From NCBI GenBank assembly GCA_947496145.1, contig CANMBS010000007.1, positions 1-64,000 on the forward strand: a stretch of 64,000 nt of DNA, in the 5' to 3' direction. Under the pieces are notes generated by a model. The model saw nothing but the letters and a program-made list of their open reading frames with translations. It made no database searches and had not been told where the DNA came from. The stretch is from an uncultured Pseudovibrio sp. Its GTDB lineage: Bacteria; Pseudomonadota; Alphaproteobacteria; Rhizobiales; Stappiaceae. The stretch's first letter is position 1, and each line of letters starts with the position of its first letter. Made by a program: the position numbers and the translations under genes. Shown piece by piece: positions 56,274 through 64,000 of the stretch.

Positions 56274-57146
56274 TTATTGGCTCAGCACCCGTCCCGCAAC
56301 AGCATCAAGCTTTGCAAGCAGTTCAGGATCTCGCTTGTCCTTCGCAGTCATGATTGCAAACTCGAGCGCACTATCAGACCCGACCGGACACTCCTGATGC
56401 TCTCTGGGCAATTTCCGTGCAACAGCAAGCACAAGTTTTTGAGCGCTCTCCACGTTCTCATGCAAAACTTTGATAATCGCATTAATGTCCACGTTTCCAT
56501 GGTCTGGATGCCAGCTGTCGTAATCCGTTACCATCGCTATGGTTGAATAACTGATTTCCGCTTCACGGGCCAGTTTGGCCTCTGGCATGTTTGTCATGCC
56601 AATCACATCACAGCCCCAGGATCGATACATTTGGCTCTCAGCCACAGACGAGAACTGCGGACCTTCCATTGCCAGATAAGTCCCGCCCCGGCTATACGTA
56701 AGGCCCTCTTCTTGACAGGCACTTTCAACCGTATCGACCAGAAGAGGAGACACAGGATCGGCCACAGAAACGTGTGCGACACAGCCAGTCCCGAAGAAAC
56801 TCTTCTCACGGGCAAAAGTCCGGTCAATAAACTGGTCAACCAGTACAAACGTACCCGGCGCATACTCTTCTTTCAAAGAACCGCAGGCACTGACAGAGAT
56901 CAGATCAGTTACACCTGCCCGCTTCATCACATCAATATTAGCGCGGTAATTGATCTCAGTCGGGGAATGCACATGCCCACGCCCGTGACGGGGGAGGAAG
57001 ACGACTTTCAGGCCCTCAATTTCACCAATGCAGACATCATCACTAGGCTCGCCCCAAGGGCTTTCAATGCGCTCCCATCGCGCATTTTCGAACCCGGGAA
57101 TGTTGTAGAGGCCAGATCCCCCAATAACACCAAGCACCGCTTCCAT
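56274..57146 (-). CDS. mtnP: S-methyl-5'-thioadenosine phosphorylase
   Basis: A 290-residue enzyme that splits methylthioadenosine into adenine and methylthioribose-1-phosphate. Landmarks are LGVIGGSGLYNI (phosphate loop), LPRHGRGHVHSPTEINYRAN (split as PRHGRGHVHSPTEINYRAN, 18 residues), AMEGPQFSS and GMTNMPEAKLAREAEI. GGGAGAG precedes the ATG. It lies just behind petC, separated by a terminator, and upstream of apt. Confidence 0.95.
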   Translation of the reverse strand: MEAVLGVIGGSGLYNIPGFENARWERIESPWGEPSDDVCIGEIEGLKVVFLPRHGRGHVHSPTEINYRANIDVMKRAGVTDLISVSACGSLKEEYAPGTFVLVDQFIDRTFAREKSFFGTGCVAHVSVADPVSPLLVDTVESACQEEGLTYSRGGTYLAMEGPQFSSVAESQMYRSWGCDVIGMTNMPEAKLAREAEISYSTIAMVTDYDSWHPDHGNVDINAIIKVLHENVESAQKLVLAVARKLPREHQECPVGSDSALEFAIMTAKDKRDPELLAKLDAVAGRVLSQ

Positions 57147-57240
57147 ATAACTCTCCCAGCGTAAAGTAAGCTCAGCGCCACCTTACCTGATTCAATCCTA
57201 GGATGTTTGCCCTAGTTTAAATTGAGTACTTAATTCCCAA

Positions 57241-57274
57241 AAAAAAGGGCTACCCACGAAGGGTAGCCCTTTTT
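57241..57274. terminator. Strong terminator after petABC
   Basis: AGGGCTACCC and GGGTAGCCCT form a 10-bp stem, flanked by A6 and T5, giving a T tract on both strands. On the minus strand it follows petC and separates the bc1 operon from mtnP. Confidence 0.85.
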
Positions 57275-57292
57275 GAACTTATCTGTATGACC

Positions 57293-58135
57293 TTAGTGGT
57301 CCACATTGCTCCAGATCTTCCGCTTTGTGAAGTAAAGCAGAGAAGCAAACAGGATCAGGAACACCATAACACCAAAGCCGATACGCTTACGCGCTTCCAG
57401 ATGCGGCTCAGCAGCCCACATCAGGAACGCTGACACGTCACGAGCGTACTGCTCAGTGGTCATTGGAGAACCATCAGTGTACTCAACCAGCTCATCAGAA
57501 AGCGGAGGCGCCATGGAAAGCGTCTTACCTGAAATGAAGCTTGTGTTGTAGTACTGGCCTTCCGGCACTTCATAGCCTTCAGGGGCTTCATGGTATCCAG
57601 TCAACAAGCCGTAGAGGTAATCCGGGCCATTTTCCTGATATTGTGTCGCAATATCCAGAACAAACCAAGGGAAACCACGGGTAACAGCGCGTGCCTTTGC
57701 GATCAGAGAAAGATCAGGTGGGTAAGCACCATTGTTGGACGCACGAGCAGCCTGTTCGTTCGGGAACGGAGATGGGAATTTGTCGAAAGGTTTCCCTTCA
57801 CGCTCAAACATCTCACCTTCATCATCCGGGCCGTCTTCAATGGAGTACTCAGCTGCAAGAGCTTTTACTTCATCAACGGAGAACCCCGGTCCACCTTCTT
57901 CCGCCAGATTGCGGAAAGACACAAGATTCAAGCCATGACAGGAAGAACAAACTTCCTGATAGACCTGAAAACCACGCTGCAGCTGAGCCTTGTCAAACTG
58001 GCCAAACGGGCCAGCAAAAGACCAGTCTTGCTTATCTACGTGAGGCGCGTCACCAGCAGCAAGTGCTGGGCCGGCAATAGCAAGACCTGCAACAACAGCA
58101 AGGGTACGAGCGCTTTTGAACATTAGATTTTTCAT
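57293..58135 (-). CDS. petC: Cytochrome c1 of the bc1 complex
   Basis: A 280-residue periplasm-facing heme protein. Signal peptide cleavage is near ALA-AGD (about residue 27). The heme c motif is CSSCH at 63-67, the axial methionine lies in LSMAPPL, and one C-terminal helix (about 252-270) anchors it. Several acidic stretches (DGPDDEGE) would contact cytochrome c. GGGGATTTT precedes the ATG. It is the last gene of petABC, 18 bp after petB. Confidence 0.95.
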   Translation of the reverse strand: MKNLMFKSARTLAVVAGLAIAGPALAAGDAPHVDKQDWSFAGPFGQFDKAQLQRGFQVYQEVCSSCHGLNLVSFRNLAEEGGPGFSVDEVKALAAEYSIEDGPDDEGEMFEREGKPFDKFPSPFPNEQAARASNNGAYPPDLSLIAKARAVTRGFPWFVLDIATQYQENGPDYLYGLLTGYHEAPEGYEVPEGQYYNTSFISGKTLSMAPPLSDELVEYTDGSPMTTEQYARDVSAFLMWAAEPHLEARKRIGFGVMVFLILFASLLYFTKRKIWSNVDH

Positions 58136-58153
58136 CTTTAAAATCCCCTGCCC

Positions 58154-59410
58154 TTAAGCTGCATCGCCGGTTTTACCCAGCACTGCGTCGTTGATGGAGT
58201 CAGGAACTTTCCGAGGCGTTTCGATCAGTCCAAGAACTGGCAAAACAATCAGGAAGTGAGCGAAGTAAAGTGCAGTAAAGAACTGCGCCAAAGCAACGTA
58301 TGGCTGTTCCGCAGGCATCGCACCCAACCAGCCAAGCACCACACAAGTCAGCGCAAACATCCAGAAGAAGAACTTATAAACTGGACGGAAGCGCGCAGAA
58401 CGAACCTTGGATGTGTCGAGCCATGGCAGCACGAACAGAACCGCAATCGCACCAAACATTGCAATCACACCACCAAGTTTGGATGGGATTGGACCAATGT
58501 CAAAGGTGATTGCACGCAGGATCGCATAAAATGGCAGGAAGTACCATTCAGGCACGATGTGCGCAGGCGTTACCATCGGGTTTGCTTCGATGTAGTTGTC
58601 TGGGTGTCCCATGTAGTTCGGCAGGTAGAATGCGAACCAGGAGAAGAAGATCAGGAAGACAATAATCGCGAACAGATCCTTCATCGTGTAGTACGGATGG
58701 AATGGGATCGTGTCTTTTTCAGACTTCGGATCAACACCAACCGGGTTGTTGTTACCAGCAACGTGGAACGCCCAGATGTGCAGGATCACAACACCAACAA
58801 TCACGAATGGCAGCAGATAGTGCAGTGAGAAGAAGCGGTTCAGAGTTGGGTTACCAACGGAAAAACCACCCCAGAGCCATGTTGTAATGCTGTCACCAAC
58901 GATAGGAATAGCAGAAAACAGGTTGGTAATAACTGTAGCACCCCACAAAGACATCTGACCCCATGGAAGCACGTAGCCCATGAATGCAGTTGCCATCATC
59001 AGCAGGAACAGCAGAACACCAAGAATCCAGGCGATCTCGCGTGGTTCCTTATAAGAACCGTAATACATACCGCGGAAGATGTGGATGTACACCGCAATGA
59101 AGAACATGGATGCGCCGTTCATATGCAGGTAGCGTATCAGCCACCCGTAATTCACGTCACGCATGATGTGTTCAACAGAGAAGAAAGCAAGTGCTTCATT
59201 CGGCGTGTAGTGCATCACCAGAACGATGCCGGTGATGAGCTGAGTAACCAGCATGAAGAATGCAATACCACCAAAGGTCCACCAGTAATTCAGGTTCTTC
59301 GGGGTAGGAAAAGCAACAAAGCTCCCGTGCACAAGGGAGAGCACCGGCAAACGACGCTCCAGCCACTTGGCAGGTGCGCTTTGCGGTTCATAAGTAGAAT
59401 GACCAGACAT
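58154..59410 (-). CDS. petB: Cytochrome b of the bc1 complex
   Basis: A 418-residue eight-helix protein that carries hemes bL and bH and the Qo and Qi sites. Heme ligands are the histidines in [22 protein letters not shown] and ILHIWAFH; the Qo-site motif [11 protein letters not shown] is intact. Residue KLGGVIAM and the final helices complete the family length. AGGAGG precedes the ATG. It lies between petA and petC. Confidence 0.97.
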   Translation of the reverse strand: MSGHSTYEPQSAPAKWLERRLPVLSLVHGSFVAFPTPKNLNYWWTFGGIAFFMLVTQLITGIVLVMHYTPNEALAFFSVEHIMRDVNYGWLIRYLHMNGASMFFIAVYIHIFRGMYYGSYKEPREIAWILGVLLFLLMMATAFMGYVLPWGQMSLWGATVITNLFSAIPIVGDSITTWLWGGFSVGNPTLNRFFSLHYLLPFVIVGVVILHIWAFHVAGNNNPVGVDPKSEKDTIPFHPYYTMKDLFAIIVFLIFFSWFAFYLPNYMGHPDNYIEANPMVTPAHIVPEWYFLPFYAILRAITFDIGPIPSKLGGVIAMFGAIAVLFVLPWLDTSKVRSARFRPVYKFFFWMFALTCVVLGWLGAMPAEQPYVALAQFFTALYFAHFLIVLPVLGLIETPRKVPDSINDAVLGKTGDAA

Positions 59411-59433
59411 AGCAGCCTCCTGAAGGGGTCACG

Positions 59434-60009
59434 TCAGCCGATTACGACAGTGTCGTCGGTGGTGAACTTGTAAGGCGGCACCAGCAGATTTTCTGGAGCC
59501 GGGCCTTTGCGGATACGACCAGCAGTATCGTAGTGAGAGCCATGGCATGGGCAGAACCAGCCACCGAACTCACCTTTGTTATCACCAGTTTTCTGACCCA
59601 GTGGCACACATCCCAGATGCGTACATACACCAACCATGATCAGCCAGGCTTCTTTGCCCGTTGAAGCACGATTTACGTCAGACGCATCCGCGCCATCTTC
59701 CAGATTGGCATTACGGGCAAACTGGTCCGGCAGATCATCAAGCGGCACAGCAGCAGCTTCTGCGATCTCTTCCTCCGTGCGTTGACGGATAAAGACCGGC
59801 TTGCCACGCCAGGTAACAGTGATTGATTGTCCAACCTCAACCGCAGAAACGTCGACTTCAATAGAAGCCAAAGCCAGTGCAGATGCATCAGGGTTCATCT
59901 GATGGATAAAGGGCCAGGCCAGTGCTCCCGCGCCGACCACGCCCACGGCACCGGTCGCGATGTAGAGAAAATCGCGGCGTGTCGGTTCAGCCGTGTCCGT
60001 GTGTTCCAA
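59434..60009 (-). CDS. petA: Rieske iron-sulfur protein of the bc1 complex
   Basis: A 191-residue subunit with a Tat-type N-terminus ([19 protein letters not shown]) that serves as membrane anchor. The 2Fe-2S cluster motifs are CTHLGC and CPCHGSHY, complete. The start is likely TTG at 60009, because AGAGGACGCGACC lies directly before it; the frame also runs to TTG at 60030 without ribosome binding site. It is the first gene of petABC and is divergent in role from the ABC gene upstream. Confidence 0.94.
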   Translation of the reverse strand: MEHTDTAEPTRRDFLYIATGAVGVVGAGALAWPFIHQMNPDASALALASIEVDVSAVEVGQSITVTWRGKPVFIRQRTEEEIAEAAAVPLDDLPDQFARNANLEDGADASDVNRASTGKEAWLIMVGVCTHLGCVPLGQKTGDNKGEFGGWFCPCHGSHYDTAGRIRKGPAPENLLVPPYKFTTDDTVVIG

Positions 60010-60367
60010 GGTCGCGTCCTCTCGAAACAAAATTGATACAGAACACCCAGGCCCTTAATCAGTCAGAACAGTACCCACGGCCAGTCGGAACCAGCCACTG
60101 TTCATTACCTACACAGAGAGCCATAGGTGAAAATGCGCAAACTACGCACTTATATTGACGGATGCTATCTGCCACCAATGGTCGCACTTGTCTAGACTCG
60201 TTAAAAATTTGCGGACTTATTGTCGCAGACAATATGGGCATAAGCCCTAAATCGGTGGATCACTTAGGTTTCCGGCCTCACTTTAATGAGTCAAAAGTAG
60301 GAGAGGTAAGGACAACTAAGTAAAAGCCATCCTCACCTCTCCATCTAAGGTATCAGTGTTTGATTCC
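60010..60367. other. petA promoter region and ABC gene terminator
   Basis: 358 bp without a credible ORF. It holds the promoter for petABC and, at its right end, the hairpin 60300-60342 that would end the upstream ABC transporter transcript. Confidence 0.4.
60300..60342 (-). terminator. Hairpin after the ABC exporter gene
   Basis: GGAGAGGT-A-AGGA (60300-60312) pairs with TCCT-C-ACCTCTCC (60330-60342), one mismatch. On the minus strand it follows the ABC gene; the T tract is short (CTTTTG). Confidence 0.6.
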
Positions 60368-62029
60368 TTATTCAGCCGCTGCCTGAGCCAGAAAGCCACC
60401 TGATTGATGATTCCAGAGATTTTCGTAAATCCCTTCTGACTTCAGCAACTCATCATGGGTTCCCATCTCCACAATTTTCCCCTCATCCATAACGATGAGA
60501 CGATCCATTGCAGCAATGGTTGAGAGCCGGTGTGCAATCGCAATAACCGTCTTGCCCTCCATCAGTTCAAACAGACTCTCCTGAATGGCCGCTTCCACCT
60601 CAGAGTCTAAAGCTGAAGTCGCTTCATCCAATACAAGGATTGGCGCATCCTTCAAAAGCACTCGGGCAATCGCTACACGCTGTCGCTGTCCGCCAGACAG
60701 TTTCACACCGCGTTCACCAACCAGAGTTTCAAAACCGGTACGACCTTCCGGGTCTTTCAGCCCTTCGATAAACTCCAGCGCATGCGCCCTTCGGGCCGCT
60801 TCCCGCGCCTGCTCAAGATCAACCCCATCTTTGCCGTAGGTGATGTTTTCCAGAATTGTCCGGTGTAGCAGAGATGTATCCTGAGAGACCACACCAATGT
60901 TTTGACGCAGGCTTTCCTGTGTCACCGCTTTGATGTCCTGCTGATCTATCAGGATACGACCACCTTCCAGATCATGAAAGCGCAGCAGCAAGTTCATAAG
61001 CGTTGATTTACCTGCTCCCGAGCGTCCGACAATCCCGATTTTCTCACCCGGCTTGATAGTAAGCGAGAGGTTCTCCAGAACACCGCTGCCTTTGCCATAG
61101 TGGAACTTCACATCCTCAAAGCAAATTTCCGCATCAGAGACTATCAGGTCCTTCGCCCTGACAGCATCTGTCACCTCAGTGTGGCGCGACAGCATTCCCA
61201 TGCCATCCTGCACTGTACCGATATTCTCAAACAGACCAGCAACTTCCCATAGAATCCACTGAGACATCCCCTGCAAACGCAAGGCCAGACCAATCGCAAT
61301 GGCAATATCTCCAGTGGAAACCAAAGCCGCCTGCCAAAGCCAGATCGCAACACCTCCGAGCGAGAGCAGCAACACATTGTTGATCAACGACAGACAGATA
61401 TTCAGCTTGGTTACATTGCGCATTTGCTGATGCACTGTGCCCATGAACTTATCCATGGAGCCCTTGGCATAATCTTCTTCACGAGAGGCATGAGAAAACA
61501 GCTTTACCGTGGAGATATTTGTATACGCATCGACAACATGACCCGTCATGATTGACCGGGCATCCGCTTGCTTCTTGGAAATCCTCTTTAATCTCGGCAC
61601 AAAAATGTACATCACGAGGAAATATGAGAGCAACCAGCCAACCATTGGCAGAGCAAGTCGCCAGTCTGCACTTGCAAGCACAACAAGACCGGCCAGAAAA
61701 TACACGACCACGTAAACGAAAATATCTACGATACGGGTAACAACTTCTCTGACAGCAAGAGAAGTCTGCATCAGCTTATTGGCAATACGCCCCGCAAAGT
61801 CGTTATGGAAAAAACTCAGGCTTTGCCGCAGCAACTGCCTGTGCCCTTTCCATCTGATGAGCATCGGATAATTACCAACCAGTCCCTGATGGAAAAACAG
61901 CTCCCACATCGCAGTCACAACAGGCGAAATCACGAGCAAAACCGCGGCCATCCAGATCAGATGCCCCCAGTTGTCCGCAAAAAACGTTTCTGGGTCCTCG
62001 CTCCCCAGCCAGTTCACCAGATCTCCCAT
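60368..62029 (-). CDS. ABC exporter (fused membrane and ATPase domains), 5' end frameshifted
   Basis: 553 residues of a half-size ABC exporter, with the permease domain (about five to six helices) followed by the ATPase. Walker A is GRSGAGKS, the signature LSGGQRQR, Walker B ILVLDEAT and the H-loop AHRLST. The listed ATG has no ribosome binding site and cuts the permease short. The missing start is present upstream in another frame: from ATG at 62207 the codons give a normal N-terminus (MFSYFEKLIDPFKME) which joins this frame if one base is removed from the A8 tract at 62072-62079. So the real gene was likely 60368-62207. The transported compound is unknown; homologues include lipid and multidrug exporters. 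Confidence 0.88.
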   Translation of the reverse strand: MGDLVNWLGSEDPETFFADNWGHLIWMAAVLLVISPVVTAMWELFFHQGLVGNYPMLIRWKGHRQLLRQSLSFFHNDFAGRIANKLMQTSLAVREVVTRIVDIFVYVVVYFLAGLVVLASADWRLALPMVGWLLSYFLVMYIFVPRLKRISKKQADARSIMTGHVVDAYTNISTVKLFSHASREEDYAKGSMDKFMGTVHQQMRNVTKLNICLSLINNVLLLSLGGVAIWLWQAALVSTGDIAIAIGLALRLQGMSQWILWEVAGLFENIGTVQDGMGMLSRHTEVTDAVRAKDLIVSDAEICFEDVKFHYGKGSGVLENLSLTIKPGEKIGIVGRSGAGKSTLMNLLLRFHDLEGGRILIDQQDIKAVTQESLRQNIGVVSQDTSLLHRTILENITYGKDGVDLEQAREAARRAHALEFIEGLKDPEGRTGFETLVGERGVKLSGGQRQRVAIARVLLKDAPILVLDEATSALDSEVEAAIQESLFELMEGKTVIAIAHRLSTIAAMDRLIVMDEGKIVEMGTHDELLKSEGIYENLWNHQSGGFLAQAAAE

Positions 62030-62207
62030 AAATGTGAAGATAACAACCTCAACAATCGCAATAAAGGCAGCAAAAAAAAGCGACTACAACAAGCAACAAG
62101 GAGACAGGCTTTGTATAAAACCATATAAAATTCCAGAAATTACTTGGAGGAGTACCTATATCTTCCATTTTAAATGGATCAATAAGCTTCTCAAAATACG
62201 AGAACAT
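62030..62207 (-). other. Out-of-frame N-terminal segment of the ABC exporter
   Basis: ATG at 62207 (GGGAA upstream) opens 45 plausible codons of an exporter N-terminus and first helix, then runs into TGC TGC and a TGA after the A8 tract (T8 on the coding strand). With T7 the frame continues as AAFIAIVEVVIFTFMGDLV, joining the downstream ORF. Either a real mutation, a slippage-controlled switch or a sequencing error in the homopolymer. Confidence 0.8.
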
Positions 62208-62280
62208 GACATTTCCCATTTAAGTTACTTGATTTTGAAGGCGCATTAACACAAAAGCATGGTAAGAGAATGGCGACTGC

Positions 62281-62736
62281 TTACTGCAGCCGCTCATCTC
62301 GATCATAAGGGTCACGATTGCCTTTTTGAGGGACTGAAAACGACCAGATAAAACTGGTCACACCAACCCCAACGACAACAGCTCCGACCAACGTATCAAG
62401 CATCCGTCCGTGAAACACTGAGCTTGCCTGAATAAGACCATCAGCATACACCAGTTCAACTCCAGAAAGTTCAACATAAAGTATTGGAACAATTGCAAAA
62501 AATGCAATGCCAGCACTTATAGTCAAAAACCAGAATGCATGAATAAGGCTCTGAACAAACGACCCTTTCCCGCGTTCAGTTGATCGCACATACCGACCAC
62601 CGTCAACGGGAATTTGAGCTGCAGAACCATGACGGGACGCAATCTGCGCCCAGACAAATGAGGTAATCATTGGAGATACTCCGACAACATAAGGCATGCA
62701 GCCGCAAACACGCATAAACAGCGCAAATGACTGCAT
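62281..62736 (-). CDS. Small multi-pass membrane protein, unknown function
   Basis: A frame of up to 151 residues with three to four hydrophobic helices (about residues 62-84, 110-135 and near the N-terminus) and a polar C-terminus (GNRDPYDRDERLQ). I do not recognise a family. The start is unsettled: ATG at 62736 lacks a ribosome binding site, and ATG at 62670 has GGAGTATCTCC directly upstream, which would give 129 residues. Confidence 0.5.
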   Translation of the reverse strand: MQSFALFMRVCGCMPYVVGVSPMITSFVWAQIASRHGSAAQIPVDGGRYVRSTERGKGSFVQSLIHAFWFLTISAGIAFFAIVPILYVELSGVELVYADGLIQASSVFHGRMLDTLVGAVVVGVGVTSFIWSFSVPQKGNRDPYDRDERLQ

Positions 62737-62776
62737 TAAGAAAAAGACGAGTTAGAAAGTGTTGGAAGACCGCAGC

Positions 62777-62878
62777 TTAAGCTGAAGCGGCAGCGCCGAT
62801 GCAATTAGCGGGATGCGTCGCGCATACGCCAGTCGCCGGGAGAACATTGATGTTCATGAGCATAAATTCGATATTCAT
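62777..62878 (-). CDS. Candidate 33-residue small protein
   Basis: ATG at 62878 with GGGAGACGTAC upstream, a strong ribosome binding site, opens 33 codons to TAA at 62777. The peptide is neutral to hydrophobic with two cysteines (GVCATHPANCIG) and an alanine-rich end (GAAASA). I know no family for it. It lies 33 bp downstream of a terminator-like hairpin on the same strand and upstream of the membrane-protein gene. It could be a leader peptide or a real small protein; chance is not excluded. Confidence 0.35.
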   Translation of the reverse strand: MNIEFMLMNINVLPATGVCATHPANCIGAAASA

Positions 62879-62902
62879 GTACGTCTCCCTGGTTCCAACG
62901 TT

Positions 62903-62981
62903 AAAAACAAGCTGATCGGGCGATCAGCAACTCGGAGAGTCTCGTCAAGTAAGAGGAGGTCTCTCAGCCGGTGCGAGTTGC
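62903..62981 (-). ncRNA. Candidate small RNA or leader with exposed CCTCCTC
   Basis: Read on the minus strand: GCAACTCG (62974-62981) pairs with CGAGTTGC (62927-62934); inside it GAGAG pairs with CTCTC (62961-62965 and 62935-62939), leaving a loop that holds CCTCCTC (62953-62959), an anti-Shine-Dalgarno sequence. Next comes GCTGATCG-CC-CGATCAGC (62911-62928) and T5, a terminator shape. A -10-like TATAAG lies at 62981-62986. Alphaproteobacterial sRNAs with CCUCC loops share this layout; identity is inferred. Confidence 0.4.
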
Positions 62982-63235
62982 TTATACTCACAAAGGAGCA
63001 GAGCTGCCTACCCCCTAAAATCCGGGAAAACCACTTTAGAGTGCAGTGTATCTTTTTCGCAACATATATCACTCTTGTATACTGAAGCACTTGTTTTTCA
63101 ATAATTTGCACCAACGAAATTTTTCAGGCACCAGCAAAATCCATGTTTTTTCTGGAGATTTTCTGCGGGTTCCACTAGATGGCAATGAGATGCTTCCATA
63201 TGCCTTATTTCAAACAGCAATGAGTACACCCGACC

Positions 63236-63691
63236 ATGCCAGATATTGCCCTCTATCAGCCAGATATCCCCCAAAACACCGGAACCCTATTGAGGCTGGC
63301 AGCATGCATGGATGTCACAGTACATCTGATTGAACCTGCGGGTTTCCCTCTGTCTGATCATGCGCTCAAACGTGCGGGAATGGATTACATCGAAAGAGCA
63401 AAACTTCAACGCCACATGGATTGGGAGAGTTTCAGAGAGTGGCAACTGGCTGAAAAGCGACGTCTTGTCTTGATGACCACCAAAGGCAGCCGCCCTTACA
63501 CTCAGTTCGCCTTCAGGAAAGAAGATATCATCATGATGGGAAGAGAAAGCTCAGGAGTACCTGAGTCAGTGCATGAGATCGTAGATGCTCGCCTGCTTAT
63601 CCCGATGAAAAACGGCATGCGCTCTCTCAATATGGCTATCTCAACAGGCATGGTACTGGGTGAAGCCCTGCGCCAGACAGATTGCTTATAA
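63236..63691 (+). CDS. trmL: tRNA (cytidine(34)-2'-O)-methyltransferase
   Basis: A 151-residue SPOUT methyltransferase that modifies the wobble base of certain tRNAs. Landmarks are MPDIALYQPDIPQNTGTLLRL, MMGRESSGVP and IPMKNGMRSLNMAISTGMVLGEAL (split as IPMKNGMRSLNMAIS), forming the knotted SAM site. In relatives this gene lies beside petABC and hemF, as here. The ribosome binding site is weak. Confidence 0.94.
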   Translation: MPDIALYQPDIPQNTGTLLRLAACMDVTVHLIEPAGFPLSDHALKRAGMDYIERAKLQRHMDWESFREWQLAEKRRLVLMTTKGSRPYTQFAFRKEDIIMMGRESSGVPESVHEIVDARLLIPMKNGMRSLNMAISTGMVLGEALRQTDCL

Positions 63692-63814
63692 AAACATTAT
63701 CGCCCGTACCGTCGCGGGTTAAGCACGTGTGTGACAGTGATCTTCACTCCCTGTACTTCTCTCCTGCCCTCCATTACATAGAAGCAAAGAAATACTGGCG
63801 CTCCAGGAGGGATG

Positions 63815-64000
63815 ATGAGCGACTTAAAAGGTACACTTCCAGAGAATCTGGAGGACAAGAAACTCGAGGCTTCCGCGTGGTTCACGCAACTGCGCGACAA
63901 CATTTGCAACGCCTTTGAGCAACTGGAAGAAGAGATCGGGGAACAGGACGGCCCCCTTGCAGATCAGCCAGCCGGTCGTTTTGAACGCACCCCATGGGAG
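63815..64000 (+). CDS. hemF: Oxygen-dependent coproporphyrinogen III oxidase, N-terminal part
   Basis: The first 62 codons of hemF, cut by the window edge. The text has LEASAWFTQLRDNICNAFEQLEEEI and GRFERTPWE, the conserved start of HemF. It makes protoporphyrinogen IX from coproporphyrinogen III with oxygen; HemG at 25.6 kb would act next. AGGAGG lies 4 nt before the ATG at 63815; the ATG at 63812 is too close to it. Confidence 0.88.
   Translation, partial: MSDLKGTLPENLEDKKLEASAWFTQLRDNICNAFEQLEEEIGEQDGPLADQPAGRFERTPWE

Larger units (their letters stand above)
62737..63235. other. Structured spacer between membrane protein and trmL
   Basis: 499 bp. It contains the small ORF 62777-62878, a terminator-like hairpin 62911-62928 with A5 on its left, a nested hairpin 62927-62981 and AT-rich DNA toward trmL. 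No full-size gene is seen. Confidence 0.5.

Noticed and set aside
54295-57240. Cobalamin riboswitch near bluB
   Set aside because: No B12-box-like conserved segments seen upstream of mtnP, apt or bluB.
62953-62977. Plus-strand GAGGAGG as a ribosome binding site
   Set aside because: The only start at useful distance (GTG at 62971) gives 15 codons; not credible as a gene.
62813-63085. 90-codon plus-strand frame in the spacer before trmL
   Set aside because: No ribosome binding site, unlikely composition; it overlaps the better-supported minus-strand small ORF and hairpins.

Overview
The window reads as chromosomal DNA of an alphaproteobacterium, most likely a marine Hyphomicrobiales/Stappiaceae-type organism (a Pseudovibrio-like genome would fit; this is inference). 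Support comes from lineage-typical families (DUF992, DUF1402, DUF3775, Omp25-type barrels, long-tailed UvrB) and from familiar alphaproteobacterial gene orders: lgt-midA-pgeF, prs-rplY-pth-ychF, pgsA-moaD-moaE, ilvE-marR-response regulator-histidine kinase, and petABC-mtnP-apt with trmL and hemF alongside. Base composition is moderate and codon use looks even. I found no tRNA, rRNA, insertion sequence, prophage or CRISPR array, so this is mostly core chromosome with a few accessory insertions.

Layout. 0-6.6 kb: tail of a damaged HIT gene, an EF-G-like GTPase, a DUF992 protein, a small barrel-like protein, aspartate aminotransferase and a HigBA toxin-antitoxin pair. 6.8-11.7 kb: small scattered genes (GtrA, DUF3775, a 42-residue membrane peptide, an EamA transporter, GNAT, cupredoxin, HAD phosphatase). 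11.9-14.8 kb: uvrB behind a LexA-type box. 15.5-20.1 kb: two FadL-like outer-membrane porins in AT-rich spacers, then a DUF1624 membrane protein. 20.2-29 kb: RlpA, DUF1402, an MBL-fold hydrolase, a glycine-rich cold-shock protein, rlmJ, a flavodoxin-type hemG, a GST, an Omp25-like barrel and a Na+/Ca2+ exchanger. 29-35.5 kb: uvrC, four unrelated genes, then pgsA-moaD-moaE. 35.6-40.8 kb: Bcr/CflA efflux pump, ilvE, and a MarR/response regulator/kinase set resembling PetP/PetR. 40.8-41.5 kb: gene-free and rich in inverted repeats. 41.5-52.5 kb: csaA, a TetR regulator, a YbjN protein, ubiK, lgt-midA-pgeF, a creatinase-like M24 protein, a lipoprotein, and prs-rplY-pth-ychF. 52.6-54.3 kb: two tandem DeoR-type regulators with no catabolic partners. 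54.4-60 kb: GNAT, bluB, apt, mtnP and the cytochrome bc1 operon petABC, all on the minus strand. 60.4-64 kb: an ABC exporter broken by one extra base in an A8 tract, a membrane protein, a structured spacer with a small ORF, trmL and the start of hemF.

How the genes fit together. Several systems are split across the window: UvrB and UvrC (excision repair), HemF and HemG (late heme steps), the bc1 complex and its likely PetP/PetR-type regulators, and MtnP plus Apt (methylthioadenosine and adenine salvage, with Prs supplying PRPP). The least explained parts are the spacer at 62.7-63.2 kb (nested hairpins, a terminator-like hairpin and a 33-codon ORF with a strong ribosome binding site), the 700-bp spacer at 40.8-41.5 kb, and the 42-residue membrane peptide at 8.6 kb. 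I did not see a clear, large, undescribed multi-gene system.
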